Assembly: GCF_017873765.1 (NCBI RefSeq)
Contig: NZ_JAGGKP010000012.1
Location: forward strand, 1 to 64,000
DNA from: Paenibacillus sediminis
GTDB taxonomy: Bacteria > Bacillota > Bacilli > Paenibacillales > Paenibacillaceae
Length of the DNA: 64,000 bases
Direction of reading: 5' to 3'
This document shows positions 16,757 to 28,656 of this stretch, in pieces (position 1 is the stretch's first letter; each line of letters begins with the position of its first letter). The notes under the pieces were generated by a model. It searched no databases and was not told where the DNA came from. It saw nothing but the letters and a program-made list of their open reading frames with translations. The position numbers and the translations under genes were made by a program.

Positions 16757-17096
16757 TGTGACCCTCTCCCCTCGGCCTACCGAAAACCAAGTATTTCATT
16801 AACAAAACCGTGTAACCTGATCTTCCTTGACAAACTTTCATTTTTTTATTGATAGAATCCAAAATTATAGCTGATTTTATCCTAATTTCAACATGAAATT
16901 GGAATGTTTTTCGGTGATCTCGACTATACTAATAGCAAGATGCAACCGACTAGATTGCTAGAGTTCATTTTACCACATACACGCATTTGAACGAAGTGCT
17001 TTCTAGGCCTGCAAATGCGCTTATACCTTTATTTTTCGACTTTTTTCGTCCAATCGTTTACTTCCCCATACAAATCATAAAAAGGAGGCAACCCAA
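16757..17096. other. Divergent intergenic region between htrA and the 71-aa gene
   Basis: No gene is seen in these 340 bases. Promoters for both directions must lie here, but I find no convincing -35/-10 pair. CGCATTTG (16982-16989) and CAAATGCG (17012-17019) form a perfect 8-bp inverted repeat. AAAGGAGG at the right end is the ribosome site of the plus-strand gene. Confidence 0.5.
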
Positions 17097-17312
17097 ATGT
17101 CACACTCATCCCCTATGGATTACGTTCATCTTGTGGCCAAACTGTCCGATTTGAAAGAAGAGCATTACCAGAATGTACTGGCGCTTAGCACCATCATCGA
17201 ACTATTAATCGACAAAGGACTGATTACCCGCGAAGAACTTGAACGTAAAGCCATGGAACTTGACCAGTTCATGGACCAGTTCACGAATCACCCACCTTAT
17301 CCCACGGTGTAG
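17097..17312 (+). CDS. Small 71-aa conserved-type protein of unknown function
   Basis: A helical, acidic protein (DLKEEHYQNVLALSTIIELL, then LITREELERKAMELDQFM) with an excellent AAAGGAGG site before the ATG. The helix followed by the phrase DKGLITREELE resembles the short subunit-type helices seen in some enzymes (for example nitrile hydratase-like small proteins), but no family can be named. It is one of few head-on genes in this arm, and its 3' end overlaps that of walJ by 32 bases. Confidence 0.65.
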   Translation: MSHSSPMDYVHLVAKLSDLKEEHYQNVLALSTIIELLIDKGLITREELERKAMELDQFMDQFTNHPPYPTV

Positions 17313-18087
17313 GACGATCATAATACGTGTCGCACAGCTTAAATTCCGTATCTTTGAAAAAACAACCGCGGTCCTCCATCGTACCCCGTACCGTCATTTT
17401 GGCCAAATCCATCATGTTGTGATCACGGCTCAAATGGGCTAAATAGGTCCGCTTCGTCTTCGCTGTAAGCAGCTCGCTCATCGCTTCGCCTGCTGCTTCA
17501 TTGGACAAGTGACCTACGTCGCTTAATATACGGCGCTTGATGTTCCACGGATATTTGCCCATTCTAAGCATTTCGATATCATGATTCGATTCAAGCACGA
17601 GCACATCGGAATCGGCAATCGCTTCTTTCACCTTGTCACTCATATAACCAAGGTCGGTAGCGACGCTCAGCTTCTCATCTCCATCATAGAAAGAATAAGC
17701 TACCGGCTCAGCTGCATCATGGGAAATGCCAAATGATTCAACTCGCAAAGTACCGAAATCCAGCGCTTCTCCCGTTTCCATGATGACACGGTTCTCATCT
17801 GCAATTTTGCCGATACTTTTATCAAGCTCCTCCCACGTCTTCTCATTCGCATAAATCGGTATATTATATTTACGCGCAACTGCTCCTAGTCCTTTAATAT
17901 GATCGGAATGTTCATGCGTCACTAATATGGCGTCAATCTGCTCTCCGGACAGATCCCGCTCCTTCATTAATTCATCAATTCTGCGTGCGCTAAGCCCCGC
18001 ATCGATGAGTACAGTCGCACTTTCATTTGCTACAACCGTTGCATTTCCTGTCGAACCGCTCGACAGCACTGTAAATCGTATCCCCAT
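17281..18087 (-). CDS. walJ: MBL-fold exonuclease-like protein WalJ (YycJ)
   Basis: A 268-aa metallo-beta-lactamase-fold protein. The metal motif THEHSDHIKG (about 58-67), a later His in SHDA and the C-terminal LAHLSRDHN fit the family. YycJ/WalJ acts as a 5'-3' DNA exonuclease linked to mismatch repair and cell division in Bacillales (known for the family). It is the last gene of the walRKHIJ operon, 15 bases after walI. Confidence 0.93.
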   Translation of the reverse strand: MGIRFTVLSSGSTGNATVVANESATVLIDAGLSARRIDELMKERDLSGEQIDAILVTHEHSDHIKGLGAVARKYNIPIYANEKTWEELDKSIGKIADENRVIMETGEALDFGTLRVESFGISHDAAEPVAYSFYDGDEKLSVATDLGYMSDKVKEAIADSDVLVLESNHDIEMLRMGKYPWNIKRRILSDVGHLSNEAAGEAMSELLTAKTKRTYLAHLSRDHNMMDLAKMTVRGTMEDRGCFFKDTEFKLCDTYYDRPTPWDKVGDS

Positions 18088-18102
18088 TGTTTTACTGCTC
18101 CT

Positions 18103-18852
18103 TTATTTCTCTGTCTTGGGACTGATTACATCCCCGCTGATGCCTTGTACGTAATAGATTTCTCCGTTCTCTAGTATAAAACGCCATGCCGGAGCAGCTA
18201 CCTGGCTCTCTGAATTAAACACTTGCCCATAGTACCCGAGCTGAATGTCTTTGACAACAGAACGTTCTGGCAGAAAGTTCTCGATGAGTGTCCCTAGCGC
18301 TTTCGAGGCAGACAGCACCTTCTGCTTCTCACCAGAAGGCGTCACCTCGATTAAAGACTGACGGTAGCCGGTTATTTTCTGATTGCTGTAATAAAGCTCC
18401 AAAGCCACATTAAAGAGCGGCCACTCGCCCTCAACGAGGGGATGAAGAACAAACACACCATCTTGACTGAGAAGAGGATCATACCTGTGATTATCAATTT
18501 GCGGAATACTATTCTTGAGCGCATTGATTAACTCTTTGGAAGAGAAAATCAGTTTGCTGTCCACCGGTTCTGCCAGCTTCACCGGCTCTCTCTCTGTATC
18601 ACCGTTTAAATAGCGATAAGTAATTTTTTGCAGTTCAGGCGTATCTCTCGGAATTTGCGCAAGCACTTGAATCCCTTTCTGATCCATCGCCTTCTGCGTA
18701 TTTTCAGCAAGCGAGGTGAAGTCTAGATTGGAGCTCGCTTGTTCCTTCACATCCATCCACAATTGATATCCCAGGATTAGATTTAATAACAAAAATGAAT
18801 AAATTAATACATTTTTGGCTCGTCCCCAATCCATCCCTCTTCCTCCTTTCAT
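18103..18852 (-). CDS. walI: Two-component system regulatory protein WalI (YycI)
   Basis: A 249-aa protein with one N-terminal membrane segment (about 12-30, NVLIYSFLLLNLILGYQLW) and an external YycH/I-type domain. With WalH it holds the WalK kinase in check in the membrane. It sits between walH and walJ in the standard order. The N-terminus is short and basic. Confidence 0.92.
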   Translation of the reverse strand: MKGGRGMDWGRAKNVLIYSFLLLNLILGYQLWMDVKEQASSNLDFTSLAENTQKAMDQKGIQVLAQIPRDTPELQKITYRYLNGDTEREPVKLAEPVDSKLIFSSKELINALKNSIPQIDNHRYDPLLSQDGVFVLHPLVEGEWPLFNVALELYYSNQKITGYRQSLIEVTPSGEKQKVLSASKALGTLIENFLPERSVVKDIQLGYYGQVFNSESQVAAPAWRFILENGEIYYVQGISGDVISPKTEK

Positions 18853-18859
18853 ACTTCAT

Positions 18860-20146
18860 TTAGTAAGCGATAATTCGAACTGAACCATCCTTCAGCTTAA
18901 GAGCCCATACCGGCGTCAGCTTCAGTCGATCTTTGACAAGAGAAGGCATATATGCCGGATACAAATTATCAATTTCAGCATCATTCGCCTTCTGCGATAT
19001 CAGCTTCCTTAATAAATCGCCGCTCGGCAATTTTATCGCCTGTCTGCGCTCTCCGCCTTCATGATCTACATAGATAAGCGAACGCTCGTAGGACGATACG
19101 GTCCCTTGCTGCATTTCCAGCTTCATTACCCCATAACGGAAAGACGGAGTGTCTAGAATAGGGTATGTGAAGTAATACTGCTGGAATGTAATGCTGCTCT
19201 TATCCTCACTGCTTTGGGTAAGCATAAGACGGTAAACACCGCTCCAGCCCCCATGCTGATTCACGAAATCGATGGCTGCCAGCACATCTTTGCTTGGATC
19301 ACTTTCCCCTGTCGGGGCTGCAGCCGGGTCTGTGTAGCTCATCCACTTCTGCTCTTGCCTTACTTGCAAGCTGCGCTTGCTATCTGTATAAATTTCCGAG
19401 CCGTCCTTCTCCCGAATATTACGAGTGATGCTCGGGTCGAAGAATAGATTTTGCTGCATTTGCTCGGTCGTGTAAGACTTAATGCTCATGTCCGACTCTA
19501 CCAATTGGATCGGTTTTTCTGGCACGTAGTAGGAATCGCTGACTTTCGTGTACGGCGTCCACTGGGCGCCAAAGTCAACGTGCTGCTGCACGTCTTGCAC
19601 GGTCAAATCAGCCTTCGTCGCTTCATAGACAACGTCACCAAGACTGCTGAAGAAGTAGGCATGCACCTTGTTCTCGGTGTGATTGCTGTAAATCCAAATG
19701 CGGTTAATACTTTCTGCCTGAAATAATGGGTCAGGGACAATTTGCATAACCTTCTGCAACAAAGTGACGGGAATGCCGCTTCCGAATTTAAGTTCAATGC
19801 CTGCATGATCTTTAGAGAGCTGGTCCCAGTTGATGTCATGCACTGACTTCCGCTGAAAGCCTTCAAACGTACGGCTCTGCAGTCTTGAGTAAATTAAGTT
19901 GTAAAACGTCATCTCTGGATAAAAGATCGTGTGCTTATTTTCACCTAAGTGGATAATCATCTGTTCCGGAAATATAAGATGCTCGACATTTTCTTCTGCA
20001 CCCATATTGTCCGTCTTAATGTATTTATCGGCTGACTTCACCACACTGTCTGAGCCTGGAAGACGATAAATAAGGAAGAAGCTTTGAACAAGACTGCTAA
20101 TGACGAGTAGTAGTAGCAATATGGATTTGGAGAGTTCCTTCATCAT
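18860..20146 (-). CDS. walH: Two-component system activity regulator WalH (YycH)
   Basis: A 428-aa protein with a single N-terminal membrane segment ([20 protein letters not shown], about 8-27) and a large extracytoplasmic part. It regulates WalK together with WalI. Its start overlaps the walK stop by four bases (ATGA type), which supports co-translation. Confidence 0.92.
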   Translation of the reverse strand: MMKELSKSILLLLLVISSLVQSFFLIYRLPGSDSVVKSADKYIKTDNMGAEENVEHLIFPEQMIIHLGENKHTIFYPEMTFYNLIYSRLQSRTFEGFQRKSVHDINWDQLSKDHAGIELKFGSGIPVTLLQKVMQIVPDPLFQAESINRIWIYSNHTENKVHAYFFSSLGDVVYEATKADLTVQDVQQHVDFGAQWTPYTKVSDSYYVPEKPIQLVESDMSIKSYTTEQMQQNLFFDPSITRNIREKDGSEIYTDSKRSLQVRQEQKWMSYTDPAAAPTGESDPSKDVLAAIDFVNQHGGWSGVYRLMLTQSSEDKSSITFQQYYFTYPILDTPSFRYGVMKLEMQQGTVSSYERSLIYVDHEGGERRQAIKLPSGDLLRKLISQKANDAEIDNLYPAYMPSLVKDRLKLTPVWALKLKDGSVRIIAY

Positions 20147-21960
20147 GCTTCACTCCCTTCATGCAGTGGAAGCGTAAAGGTAACTTTCGTCCCTTTGCCA
20201 AGCTCCGATTGCAGTGTAATATGCCCGCCGTGTGCTTTGACAATTTCCCGGGCAATCGACAGACCGAGTCCCGTACCTCCCATGTTCCGTGAACGCGCTT
20301 TGTCGACTCTGTAAAAACGTTCAAAAATTCGGTCTAAATCTTTCTTCGGAATACCTATGCCAGTATCTTGTACAGAGATCGCAAGAGAGCCATCCTCTGC
20401 GTGACGAGCCTCAATCGCAATGTTTCCGCCATCTGGCGTATATTTCATCGCATTAGAAATTAGATTATCGAGCACCTGATCAATTTGATCTCGGTCAAGC
20501 CAAGCCTTTGTAATTCCTGGTCCGATCGATATGGTTGTCTTAATATTTCTCTGCTGCATCTGGAAGGAGAAGCGATCGACCACATCCTCGAGCATTTCTT
20601 TCACATCCATATGTGCTTTGCGAAGCCGCGCTTCCTTCGAATCAAGTCTCGACAAATGAAGCAGGTCCGTGACAAGCCGAATCATCCGTTCCGTCTCATT
20701 CTTAATGACATCAACGAAACGGGAACCGAGCTGCGGATCTTCAAGCGCCCCATCTTCGAGCGCCTCCGTATAGCTTTTAATCGTCGTCAGAGGTGTCCGC
20801 AGCTCATGGGACACATTCGCTACAAATTCACGCCGCGAAGCCTCAAGCTTCTCTTGCTCTGTTATATCCTGCAGAACGGCAATCGTCCCCGTCATACTGA
20901 ATTCACGCCGATGAATCGGAGTGAACGTCACGCGAATAATGGAGAATCCTCTCTCATCAGGGGTATCGAGTCTTAGAATTTTCTCTTTCATCGTGCCCGA
21001 AGACAAAGCCGCTTTCTCTTCCTCTGTTAATTCAAGCAGCATCGTGATATCTCGCCCATTCAACTCTTCTTCGTCGATTTGCAGAAGCTCACTGGCTCTT
21101 CGGTTCGCTAAGATGACTTGTCCCGCTTCATCCATCGCCATTACACCGTCACTCATATTTGTAAGTACGGATGTAAGCTTCTCCTTCTCTTCTTCATTTT
21201 GCGAGAGCGCTTCTCTTAATCGTTCCGTCATATAGTTGAACGCTTCGCTCAATCTTCCGATCTCGTCATTACCAAACAGCGGTACTTTTTGATTAAAGTC
21301 TCCTTCTGCCACCGCGGTCGCATGCTTAGTCATTTCTTTGATCGGATGAGTGATGGTATGCGCCAGAACTACGCCTAATACCGCCGTCAAACCAAGCGCA
21401 AGTAAAATACCCGAAATGAAAATATTATTAATCCGCTCCATCGTGTCATACAAATCTTTCATCGATGCCACAATGTAGACGGCTCCTACAATTTTACCGT
21501 TGTTCACAACGGGCTTCGCGACAACCTTCTTGCGCACGTTATCTTCATCTATAATATATTCCTCGTTGTCACGAATCCCTTGTAAGGCACGGCTAACAAC
21601 CGTCTCCGTGTTCTTGCGGCCTACGTAACCCGCATGAGCTGGGAGCGATGTCGTCAGCACCTTGCCGCTCGCATCGAGGATCTGAATCTCAGCGCCGCTC
21701 ATGTTGAATAAATTGTTGACCATCGTCTGTAAACTATCAACCGATTCTTCTACAGATTCCCCGCTGCCAAAATTTTGTGCAGCAAGCACAGAAATCAGCT
21801 CAGCACGTTCCTGCAAATCCTGAGTAAAGTTGCTCGTTAATGAATTTTTCATCGCACTGACAAAATAAACACCAATAAGCTGCATCGCAATAAGGATGAG
21901 CAGCACATAGATGATAATTAGCTTTGCCTGAATGGTGCGAAAAAACGTAGTCCACTTCAT
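20143..21960 (-). CDS. walK: Sensor histidine kinase WalK
   Basis: A 605-aa membrane kinase controlling cell-wall metabolism. Membrane segments at about 12-37 and 181-204 flank an extracellular sensor domain. HAMP (about 205-257), PAS (about 262-370) and HisKA with H385 in NVSHELRTP follow, then the ATP-binding N box ([11 protein letters not shown]) and DTGIGIP / GTGLGLSI. All catalytic motifs are intact. It overlaps walR by one base at the start. A 14-base sequence resembling a Noc-binding site lies inside the gene (20243-20256). Confidence 0.96.
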   Translation of the reverse strand: MKWTTFFRTIQAKLIIIYVLLILIAMQLIGVYFVSAMKNSLTSNFTQDLQERAELISVLAAQNFGSGESVEESVDSLQTMVNNLFNMSGAEIQILDASGKVLTTSLPAHAGYVGRKNTETVVSRALQGIRDNEEYIIDEDNVRKKVVAKPVVNNGKIVGAVYIVASMKDLYDTMERINNIFISGILLALGLTAVLGVVLAHTITHPIKEMTKHATAVAEGDFNQKVPLFGNDEIGRLSEAFNYMTERLREALSQNEEEKEKLTSVLTNMSDGVMAMDEAGQVILANRRASELLQIDEEELNGRDITMLLELTEEEKAALSSGTMKEKILRLDTPDERGFSIIRVTFTPIHRREFSMTGTIAVLQDITEQEKLEASRREFVANVSHELRTPLTTIKSYTEALEDGALEDPQLGSRFVDVIKNETERMIRLVTDLLHLSRLDSKEARLRKAHMDVKEMLEDVVDRFSFQMQQRNIKTTISIGPGITKAWLDRDQIDQVLDNLISNAMKYTPDGGNIAIEARHAEDGSLAISVQDTGIGIPKKDLDRIFERFYRVDKARSRNMGGTGLGLSIAREIVKAHGGHITLQSELGKGTKVTFTLPLHEGSEA

Positions 21961-22676
21961 TACAGCGCTCCTGACTTAGGACTGCGCATCACATATCCGA
22001 GTCCGCGGCGAGTCAATATATATTCCGGTTTGCTCGGATCATCTTCAATTTTCTCCCGCAGTCTGCGAATCGTTACATCCACCGTGCGCACATCCCCGAA
22101 ATACTCAAATCCCCATACTGCCTGCAATAAATGCTCGCGCGTCATCACTTTGCCTGCATTCTTCACTAAGTAATATAAGAGCTCATATTCACGGTGCGTT
22201 AAATCAAGCGGTTCACCGTCTTTATATACGGTATACATGTCTGTATCTACGTATAGATCAAAAAATTGAACGCCCTGCTTATCATGGGCCGTTTTCTCTT
22301 CCTTCACGGGACTGCTCTGGCGCCGCATCTGTACCTTTACCCTCGCGATAAGCTCGCGTGTGCTGAATGGCTTCGTTACATAATCGTCAGCACCTAATTC
22401 AAGCCCGAGCACTTTATCAATTTCTCCGTCCTTCGCCGTCAGCATAATAATGGGCGTCTGCATTTGTGCGCGAACCTCCCTGCACACGTCCATTCCGTCC
22501 TTACCAGGCAGCATGAGATCAAGCAGAATGAGGTCTGGCCGTTCAGACAGTGCAAGGTCTACTGCAGTATTTCCGTCAAAGGCACAGATTACGTTATAGC
22601 CCTCTTTTTCCAAATTAAACTTTAAAATATCCGCAATCGGCTGTTCATCATCCACAACTAAAATTTTTCCCTGCAT
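21960..22676 (-). CDS. walR: Response regulator WalR
   Basis: A 238-aa OmpR/PhoB-type regulator, first gene of the wal operon. The receiver domain has the acidic pair D9/D10, phospho-acceptor D53 ([10 protein letters not shown]) and K in VTKPFS. A winged-helix domain fills about 135-232. It controls autolysins and wall synthesis. Upstream on the minus strand a perfect TTGACA is present (about 22737-22742), but I see no good -10 at normal spacing. Confidence 0.96.
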   Translation of the reverse strand: MQGKILVVDDEQPIADILKFNLEKEGYNVICAFDGNTAVDLALSERPDLILLDLMLPGKDGMDVCREVRAQMQTPIIMLTAKDGEIDKVLGLELGADDYVTKPFSTRELIARVKVQMRRQSSPVKEEKTAHDKQGVQFFDLYVDTDMYTVYKDGEPLDLTHREYELLYYLVKNAGKVMTREHLLQAVWGFEYFGDVRTVDVTIRRLREKIEDDPSKPEYILTRRGLGYVMRSPKSGAL

Positions 22677-22763
22677 GTGAGTAAGTCACCCTCTCTTATT
22701 ATGCCTTGGTCATTTACCTTTATCTTACCACACCTTTGTCAAACCTTCTAAAATGTTAACGAC

Positions 22764-22799
22764 AAAAAGAAGCATGGCCAAAAAAGATCGCCACGCTTC
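22764..22799 (-). terminator. Terminator of the M23 peptidase gene
   Basis: GAAGCGTGGC and GGCCATGCTTC pair across an AT-rich loop, followed by TTTTTGTC on the minus strand. It also insulates walR. Confidence 0.75.
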
Positions 22800-22808
22800 A
22801 TACCAAGT

Positions 22809-24335
22809 CTATTCTAAATATTTCATCGGGTTTTGCACGACACTGTTCTTATGAATTTCAAAATGCAGGTGGGTACCAGTCGAGTGCCCGGTACTGCCCA
22901 TAATACCGATTTTCGATCCTTGTTCGACAATATCTCCAACATTTACACGAATACTGCTTAGGTGACCGTATAACGTCTCGTATCCGTTGCGATGGTTAAT
23001 CACGATCGTATTCCCATAGCCATGTTTCACCCCTGCAAAGGTAACGACACCTTCATCAGCGGCTAGAATGCTCCGGTTGGATGATACCAGGTCAACACCT
23101 TTATGCATGCGACCCCAACGCGTGCCGTAGCTGCTGCTCATAATGGCATGGACTACAGGCCAAGCGAAGTCGCCAGATCCGACACCGACGATTTTCGTCC
23201 CTTTCATCACAACGGTCGGGGTGGACTGTTTCAATACTTCGTGACCGAGCCATTCTTCGCTAACGACATCGCCGTTTTCTTTCGTAATACGATACTCCAT
23301 CCGTTTAAGCCCAGAGTTACCTTCGCTAATCACTTTAGACTGACCTGAACGAAGCGAGTCGCTCTTGCGAACTACAATTTTAGGTTCAGTCACAATCTCT
23401 TCCGTTACAATTTCCACAGTCTTCAGCGTAAGCAGCGGTTTGGGAACCGTTAAATTAAGCTCATCGCCGATCTGAAGGTACAGTTCTTGCACTCCAGGAT
23501 TATTTTTATAAATTTGTTTCTCAGAAAGGTTATACTTCTTAGCGATTGAGCTAATGGTATCTCCCTCTCTTACCTCATATATAATCGGAGTCGCTTGATC
23601 TGTCGTCAACATCTTCACAGCATCTTCAGGATTAATAATGTTATGTGGATCCGTTTCAACCGGAACGACATTAATTTGCTCGCTGAAAGTGACAGATTCC
23701 AGCTTGCGCTGTGGAGGCTGCTTACGCTTACCCCCATCTCCAGCACTTGTTGAAACGGTCTTCAGTGTCGGTGACGCGATCTTACCTGCAGGAACATAGG
23801 ATTGCTCAACCTGATTTAGTATGTAGTCAGCTGTTTCCTGATTTTTCACGATGCCAACCGTTTTACCGTTAACTTTGAGCTCAACACCTCTAGCATATCC
23901 AGTGAGCGCGCCCTCAACCTTTTTCAAAGTCGATTTCGCGTCTACAACTGCTTTATATTTTCTGTCTGCTGAAGTTGTGATGTTGTCCGTTTGCAGTACC
24001 ATTTCTGCATTGGGATATTGCTTAGCAAGACTTTGCTGCTTAAGCTTGTACAGTTCTGTCAGCTGCGACTGATCATTGATCGTCCCTACCTCAGCGCCGT
24101 TTATATATACGTGGTAAAAAGAAACCATCTTACTTTGCACAATTTGAATGCCAGCAAAAATGATCACCCCGGCGACAAGCGCGCCTGCTGCTGACATTGT
24201 TAACCATTTCTTTGACTTAAAAAGATGGAGAAGCCTCTCCCGAACAGTCTGTTTATCTTTTGAAGTTTTATCCATATGAATGACATCTTCATGTCGATTA
24301 GGATGAATCGTACGCTTTGATTTGAAACCTTTCAT
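22809..24335 (-). CDS. LysM-G5-M23 cell-wall peptidase
   Basis: A 508-aa exported wall hydrolase. An N-terminal cytoplasmic basic region and one membrane helix (about 47-67) are followed by a ~190-residue linker domain, a LysM domain (about 250-295, VREGDTISSIAKKYN), a G5 domain (about 300-375) and an M23 endopeptidase domain at the end. The M23 motifs HKGVD (HxxxD) and HLHFE are present, so it should cut peptide cross-links. It sits directly upstream of walR, which commonly controls such enzymes. AAGGAGAG precedes the ATG. Confidence 0.9.
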   Translation of the reverse strand: MKGFKSKRTIHPNRHEDVIHMDKTSKDKQTVRERLLHLFKSKKWLTMSAAGALVAGVIIFAGIQIVQSKMVSFYHVYINGAEVGTINDQSQLTELYKLKQQSLAKQYPNAEMVLQTDNITTSADRKYKAVVDAKSTLKKVEGALTGYARGVELKVNGKTVGIVKNQETADYILNQVEQSYVPAGKIASPTLKTVSTSAGDGGKRKQPPQRKLESVTFSEQINVVPVETDPHNIINPEDAVKMLTTDQATPIIYEVREGDTISSIAKKYNLSEKQIYKNNPGVQELYLQIGDELNLTVPKPLLTLKTVEIVTEEIVTEPKIVVRKSDSLRSGQSKVISEGNSGLKRMEYRITKENGDVVSEEWLGHEVLKQSTPTVVMKGTKIVGVGSGDFAWPVVHAIMSSSYGTRWGRMHKGVDLVSSNRSILAADEGVVTFAGVKHGYGNTIVINHRNGYETLYGHLSSIRVNVGDIVEQGSKIGIMGSTGHSTGTHLHFEIHKNSVVQNPMKYLE

Positions 24336-24450
24336 AGTACTCTCCTTTTCAGCATTTGCGTATATAAAAAGGTTTCAAAATTTTAACCTTTTCCGCTATT
24401 GTATACTTTAACATAGCGTCACCTATGGTTCAACCTGTATCTATAAACTG

Positions 24451-24481
24451 GAAAAACCCGCATCATAAGCGGGTTTGTATT
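24451..24481 (-). terminator. Terminator, probably bidirectional
   Basis: ACCCGC / GCGGGT stem with a 7-base loop. TTTTT follows on the minus strand and a longer T-rich stretch on the plus strand. It ends the membrane-anchored protein transcript. Confidence 0.65.
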
Positions 24482-24531
24482 TTTTTATTGCTATCTGATC
24501 ATTAAAAGGGTATCAACATTGTAAACGGCCG

Positions 24532-25176
24532 CTATTTTTGAATAATATCCATAAGTTTGTTGTATTCTTCTTTGGTTAAATATTTAGAGAGCACCTGCTC
24601 CATTTGATGCAGTTCTTCCTCCGTCAGACCGCTTTCCATTTCGGCCGAAATGTTCTGTATTTCCTCCTGGGGCACCTTCTTCATTAGGATGTTAAATATT
24701 TGATCTTTGTCCTCTGTTGATAATTGTTCCTTTTTCTGAGTCATTTCGTCAGGCGAGACAACCACTTGATCCGTAGAAGCTGATTGCTCGGCCGTGCTTG
24801 AAGCTCTGCCCATGACCTCGAGGGAATCCTCAGGCTTGTTCCCCCCATTAGTTGCTCCATTATCGTTACTGCGATTCTGTGTACCCGCTTCCGAATGAGT
24901 ATCATCCGCAGTAGAAGCCGAGTTCTCTTCACCAGTCGAAGCTGGGCGATCAGCTTCTGTGTTCATTGGAGCTATGGAAGAATTATTGCTTTTACCGGTG
25001 AACATTTGATTCAGCATGCTGCCGAAGGTGAAAGAGTTCCCTTCAAGCGTAATATGAAAACTCGATAGAATCGATTTGACATACGTATTCACAACAAAAG
25101 CGGTCGTTAGTATGGTCAGCGAGCTGACCAGGATGACAATGAATACCGTCTTAGAAAGCCACTTCATAAATCGCAC
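24532..25176 (-). CDS. Membrane-anchored protein of unknown function
   Basis: About 214 aa from a GTG at 25176, preceded by AGGGGGA at eight-base spacing; the frame stays open to 25272 but that longer form lacks a ribosome site. One membrane helix near the start (KTVFIVILVSSLTILTTAFV), a long low-complexity Ser/Thr/Asn/Glu linker (about 60-135) and a helical C-terminal domain rich in Glu and Lys (about 140-214, with SGLTEEELHQMEQVLSKYL). It could be an external regulator or sporulation-associated protein; no family is recognised. It lies between purA and the peptidase, each with its own terminator. Confidence 0.7.
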   Translation of the reverse strand: MRFMKWLSKTVFIVILVSSLTILTTAFVVNTYVKSILSSFHITLEGNSFTFGSMLNQMFTGKSNNSSIAPMNTEADRPASTGEENSASTADDTHSEAGTQNRSNDNGATNGGNKPEDSLEVMGRASSTAEQSASTDQVVVSPDEMTQKKEQLSTEDKDQIFNILMKKVPQEEIQNISAEMESGLTEEELHQMEQVLSKYLTKEEYNKLMDIIQK

Positions 25177-25271
25177 AGTTTTGTTCCCCCTTGTTCCACG
25201 CCTATCTAGACCTAGAAAATTGTTATATTTCCCAGTATTGCCGCGAATGCAGGTTCTATGCTTACCCGGCA

Positions 25272-25307
25272 TAAAAAAATCCCTATATCCACGATGGATA
25301 TAGGGAT
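25272..25307 (-). terminator. Terminator of purA
   Basis: A perfect 13-bp stem (ATCCCTATATCCA / TGGATATAGGGAT) with a 3-base loop, followed by TTTTTTTAT on the minus strand. Confidence 0.9.
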
Positions 25308-25337
25308 CAATGAAATTGAGAGGCTTCTACGTTATTA

Positions 25338-26660
<1,323 letters not shown>

Positions 26661-26796
26661 TTAATCTTCACTTCATAGCTGTTTTTAGGACGGAGTCGCA
26701 CTCGTATTATGAAGCAAATTTCCGTATAAAAATCATTATTCCCGTTCTAAACAGCAATATCAGTTTATCAGCACGGAAATTTAAAGTCAAATAAAA

Positions 26797-26836
26797 AAAC
26801 GAACAATCATATGCCTTAGCATACAATTGTTCGGAT
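26797..26836 (-). terminator. Terminator of the rplI-dnaB operon
   Basis: CGAACAAT-GTATGC and its complement form a 15-base imperfect stem, followed by TTTTTTT on the minus strand. Confidence 0.85.
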
Positions 26837-26849
26837 TTTACACATTATA

Positions 26850-28211
26850 TTAACCTGCAAAAGATTCTACATGATTTCGTTCGTAGTTCGCGAACTTATT
26901 ATAGTTCTTCAGAAAGACCAGTTCGACAGTTCCAACAGGACCGTTACGTTGTTTAGCGATGATGATTTCGATAATGTTCTTCTTCTCCGTCTCTTGATTA
27001 TAGTAATCATCACGGTACAAGAAAGCGACAATATCAGCATCTTGTTCGATAGATCCGGATTCACGAAGGTCGGACATCATCGGCCGTTTATCTTGACGTT
27101 GTTCAACGCCCCGGCTTAACTGTGACAACGCAATAACAGGTACTTCAAGCTCACGGGCAATTTGCTTAAGCGTACGAGAAATTTCAGATACTTCCTGCTG
27201 ACGGTTCTCACCTGGTTTGCCGCGTCCCTGAATGAGCTGCAAATAATCGATGACAATCATCCCGAGACCTTTTTCCTTCTTAAGCCGTCTGCATTTGGCA
27301 CGAATGTCAGCTACAGTAATACCTGGTGTATCATCGATATATATTTCAGCTTCTGACAACGCTGCAATGCCCATCGTCAGCTTGTTCCAATCATCATCCG
27401 TTTTGAAATCCCCGGTACGCATAATTCCCGCATCTAAGTTCGCTTCCGCACAAATCATACGCTGAACAAGCTGCGCCGCTGACATCTCCAGACTGAAGAT
27501 CGCTACCGTCTCTTTCGAGCGCACGGCTGCATTTTGCGCAATGTTCAGGGCAAATGCCGTTTTACCCACAGATGGACGAGCCGCCACAATAATGAGATCA
27601 CTGCGCTGAAATCCCGATGTCATCTTGTCCAAATCAACAAAGCCTGATGAAATACCGGTCGTTCCGCCGCGGTTCTGATGCAAAGTTTCCACACGTTCAA
27701 ATACATCCATCAGCACATCACGAATCGGAATAAAGCCGCTGCTTGATCTGCGGTTCGAAATTTCTAATATTCGTCTTTCCGCATCGCTAAGCAGATCTCC
27801 GACATCTTCGCCGCCATTATAACCTTCACTTACAATTTGCGTTGCCGTTCGAATGAGACGGCGCAGCATCGATTTCTCTTCGATAATTTGAGAGTAATAA
27901 TCGACATTCGCCGCTGTCGGAACAGCATGCGCTAATTTAGCTAGGTAGCTGACACCGCCAATATCTTCGAGCTGCCCTTTATCCTGCAGTCTCGCCGTCA
28001 GTGTAACGAGGTCAATGGGCTGCCCCTCTTCTCCGAGCTGCACCATCGCCTCAAAGATCATCTGATGAGGCTTATCGTAGAAATCTTCGGCTTGCACCCG
28101 CTCCATCACTGTGATCAGCGCTTCAGACTGCAGCAGAATAGCACCCAGAACAGCTTGTTCTGCTTCTAAATTTTGCGGTGGAATTCGATCGAAAAAGAGT
28201 TCGCCCGCCAT
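26850..28211 (-). CDS. dnaB: Replicative DNA helicase DnaB (DnaC of Bacillus)
   Basis: A 453-aa hexameric replicative helicase. The N-terminal domain starts PPQNLEAEQAVLGAIL; the RecA-type core has Walker A RPSVGKTAFALN (about 205-216) and IVIDYLQLI as Walker B; the DLRESGSIEQDAD and FLKNYNKF motifs near the end are intact. It starts two bases after the rplI stop, so they share an mRNA with gdpP. It loads at oriC through DnaA and the loader proteins. Confidence 0.97.
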   Translation of the reverse strand: MAGELFFDRIPPQNLEAEQAVLGAILLQSEALITVMERVQAEDFYDKPHQMIFEAMVQLGEEGQPIDLVTLTARLQDKGQLEDIGGVSYLAKLAHAVPTAANVDYYSQIIEEKSMLRRLIRTATQIVSEGYNGGEDVGDLLSDAERRILEISNRRSSSGFIPIRDVLMDVFERVETLHQNRGGTTGISSGFVDLDKMTSGFQRSDLIIVAARPSVGKTAFALNIAQNAAVRSKETVAIFSLEMSAAQLVQRMICAEANLDAGIMRTGDFKTDDDWNKLTMGIAALSEAEIYIDDTPGITVADIRAKCRRLKKEKGLGMIVIDYLQLIQGRGKPGENRQQEVSEISRTLKQIARELEVPVIALSQLSRGVEQRQDKRPMMSDLRESGSIEQDADIVAFLYRDDYYNQETEKKNIIEIIIAKQRNGPVGTVELVFLKNYNKFANYERNHVESFAG

Positions 28212-28212
28212 T

Positions 28213-28656
28213 TTATTCCTCCGTTACTTGAACTTTAAGTGTTGCTTTCACTTCAGGATGCAGTTTTACAGGCACCTGTGTCACACCTAGTGTTCGTATT
28301 GGATCGTTTAATTCAATTTTACGTTTATCTATTTTTATGCCCAAGCCTTGCAAAGCTTCGCTAATTTGTTTACTTGTAATAGCGCCGAACAGACGTCCGC
28401 CTTCACCCGCTTTTGCTTTGAGCTGAACAGTCATTTCTTCAAGCTTCTTGCCAAGCGCCTGCGCTTCTTCTTTCTCTTGCTGTTTGCGTTTTTGTTCTGC
28501 TGCCGTTTGATGTTCGAGCGTCTTCATATTACCTTCTGTCGCAGGACGAACTAGACCTTTTGGCAGTAAGAAATTGGTTGCATATCCTTCAGAAACTTCT
28601 TTAACTTCCCCTTTTTTGCCTTGTCCTTTAACGTCTTTCAAAAAAATGACTTTCAT
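28213..28656 (-). CDS. rplI: 50S ribosomal protein L9
   Basis: 147 aa, the usual length. N-terminal [20 protein letters not shown] is the rRNA-binding domain, followed by a long charged connecting helix (about 40-75) and a C-terminal domain. Its start overlaps the gdpP stop by four bases. Confidence 0.97.
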   Translation of the reverse strand: MKVIFLKDVKGQGKKGEVKEVSEGYATNFLLPKGLVRPATEGNMKTLEHQTAAEQKRKQQEKEEAQALGKKLEEMTVQLKAKAGEGGRLFGAITSKQISEALQGLGIKIDKRKIELNDPIRTLGVTQVPVKLHPEVKATLKVQVTEE

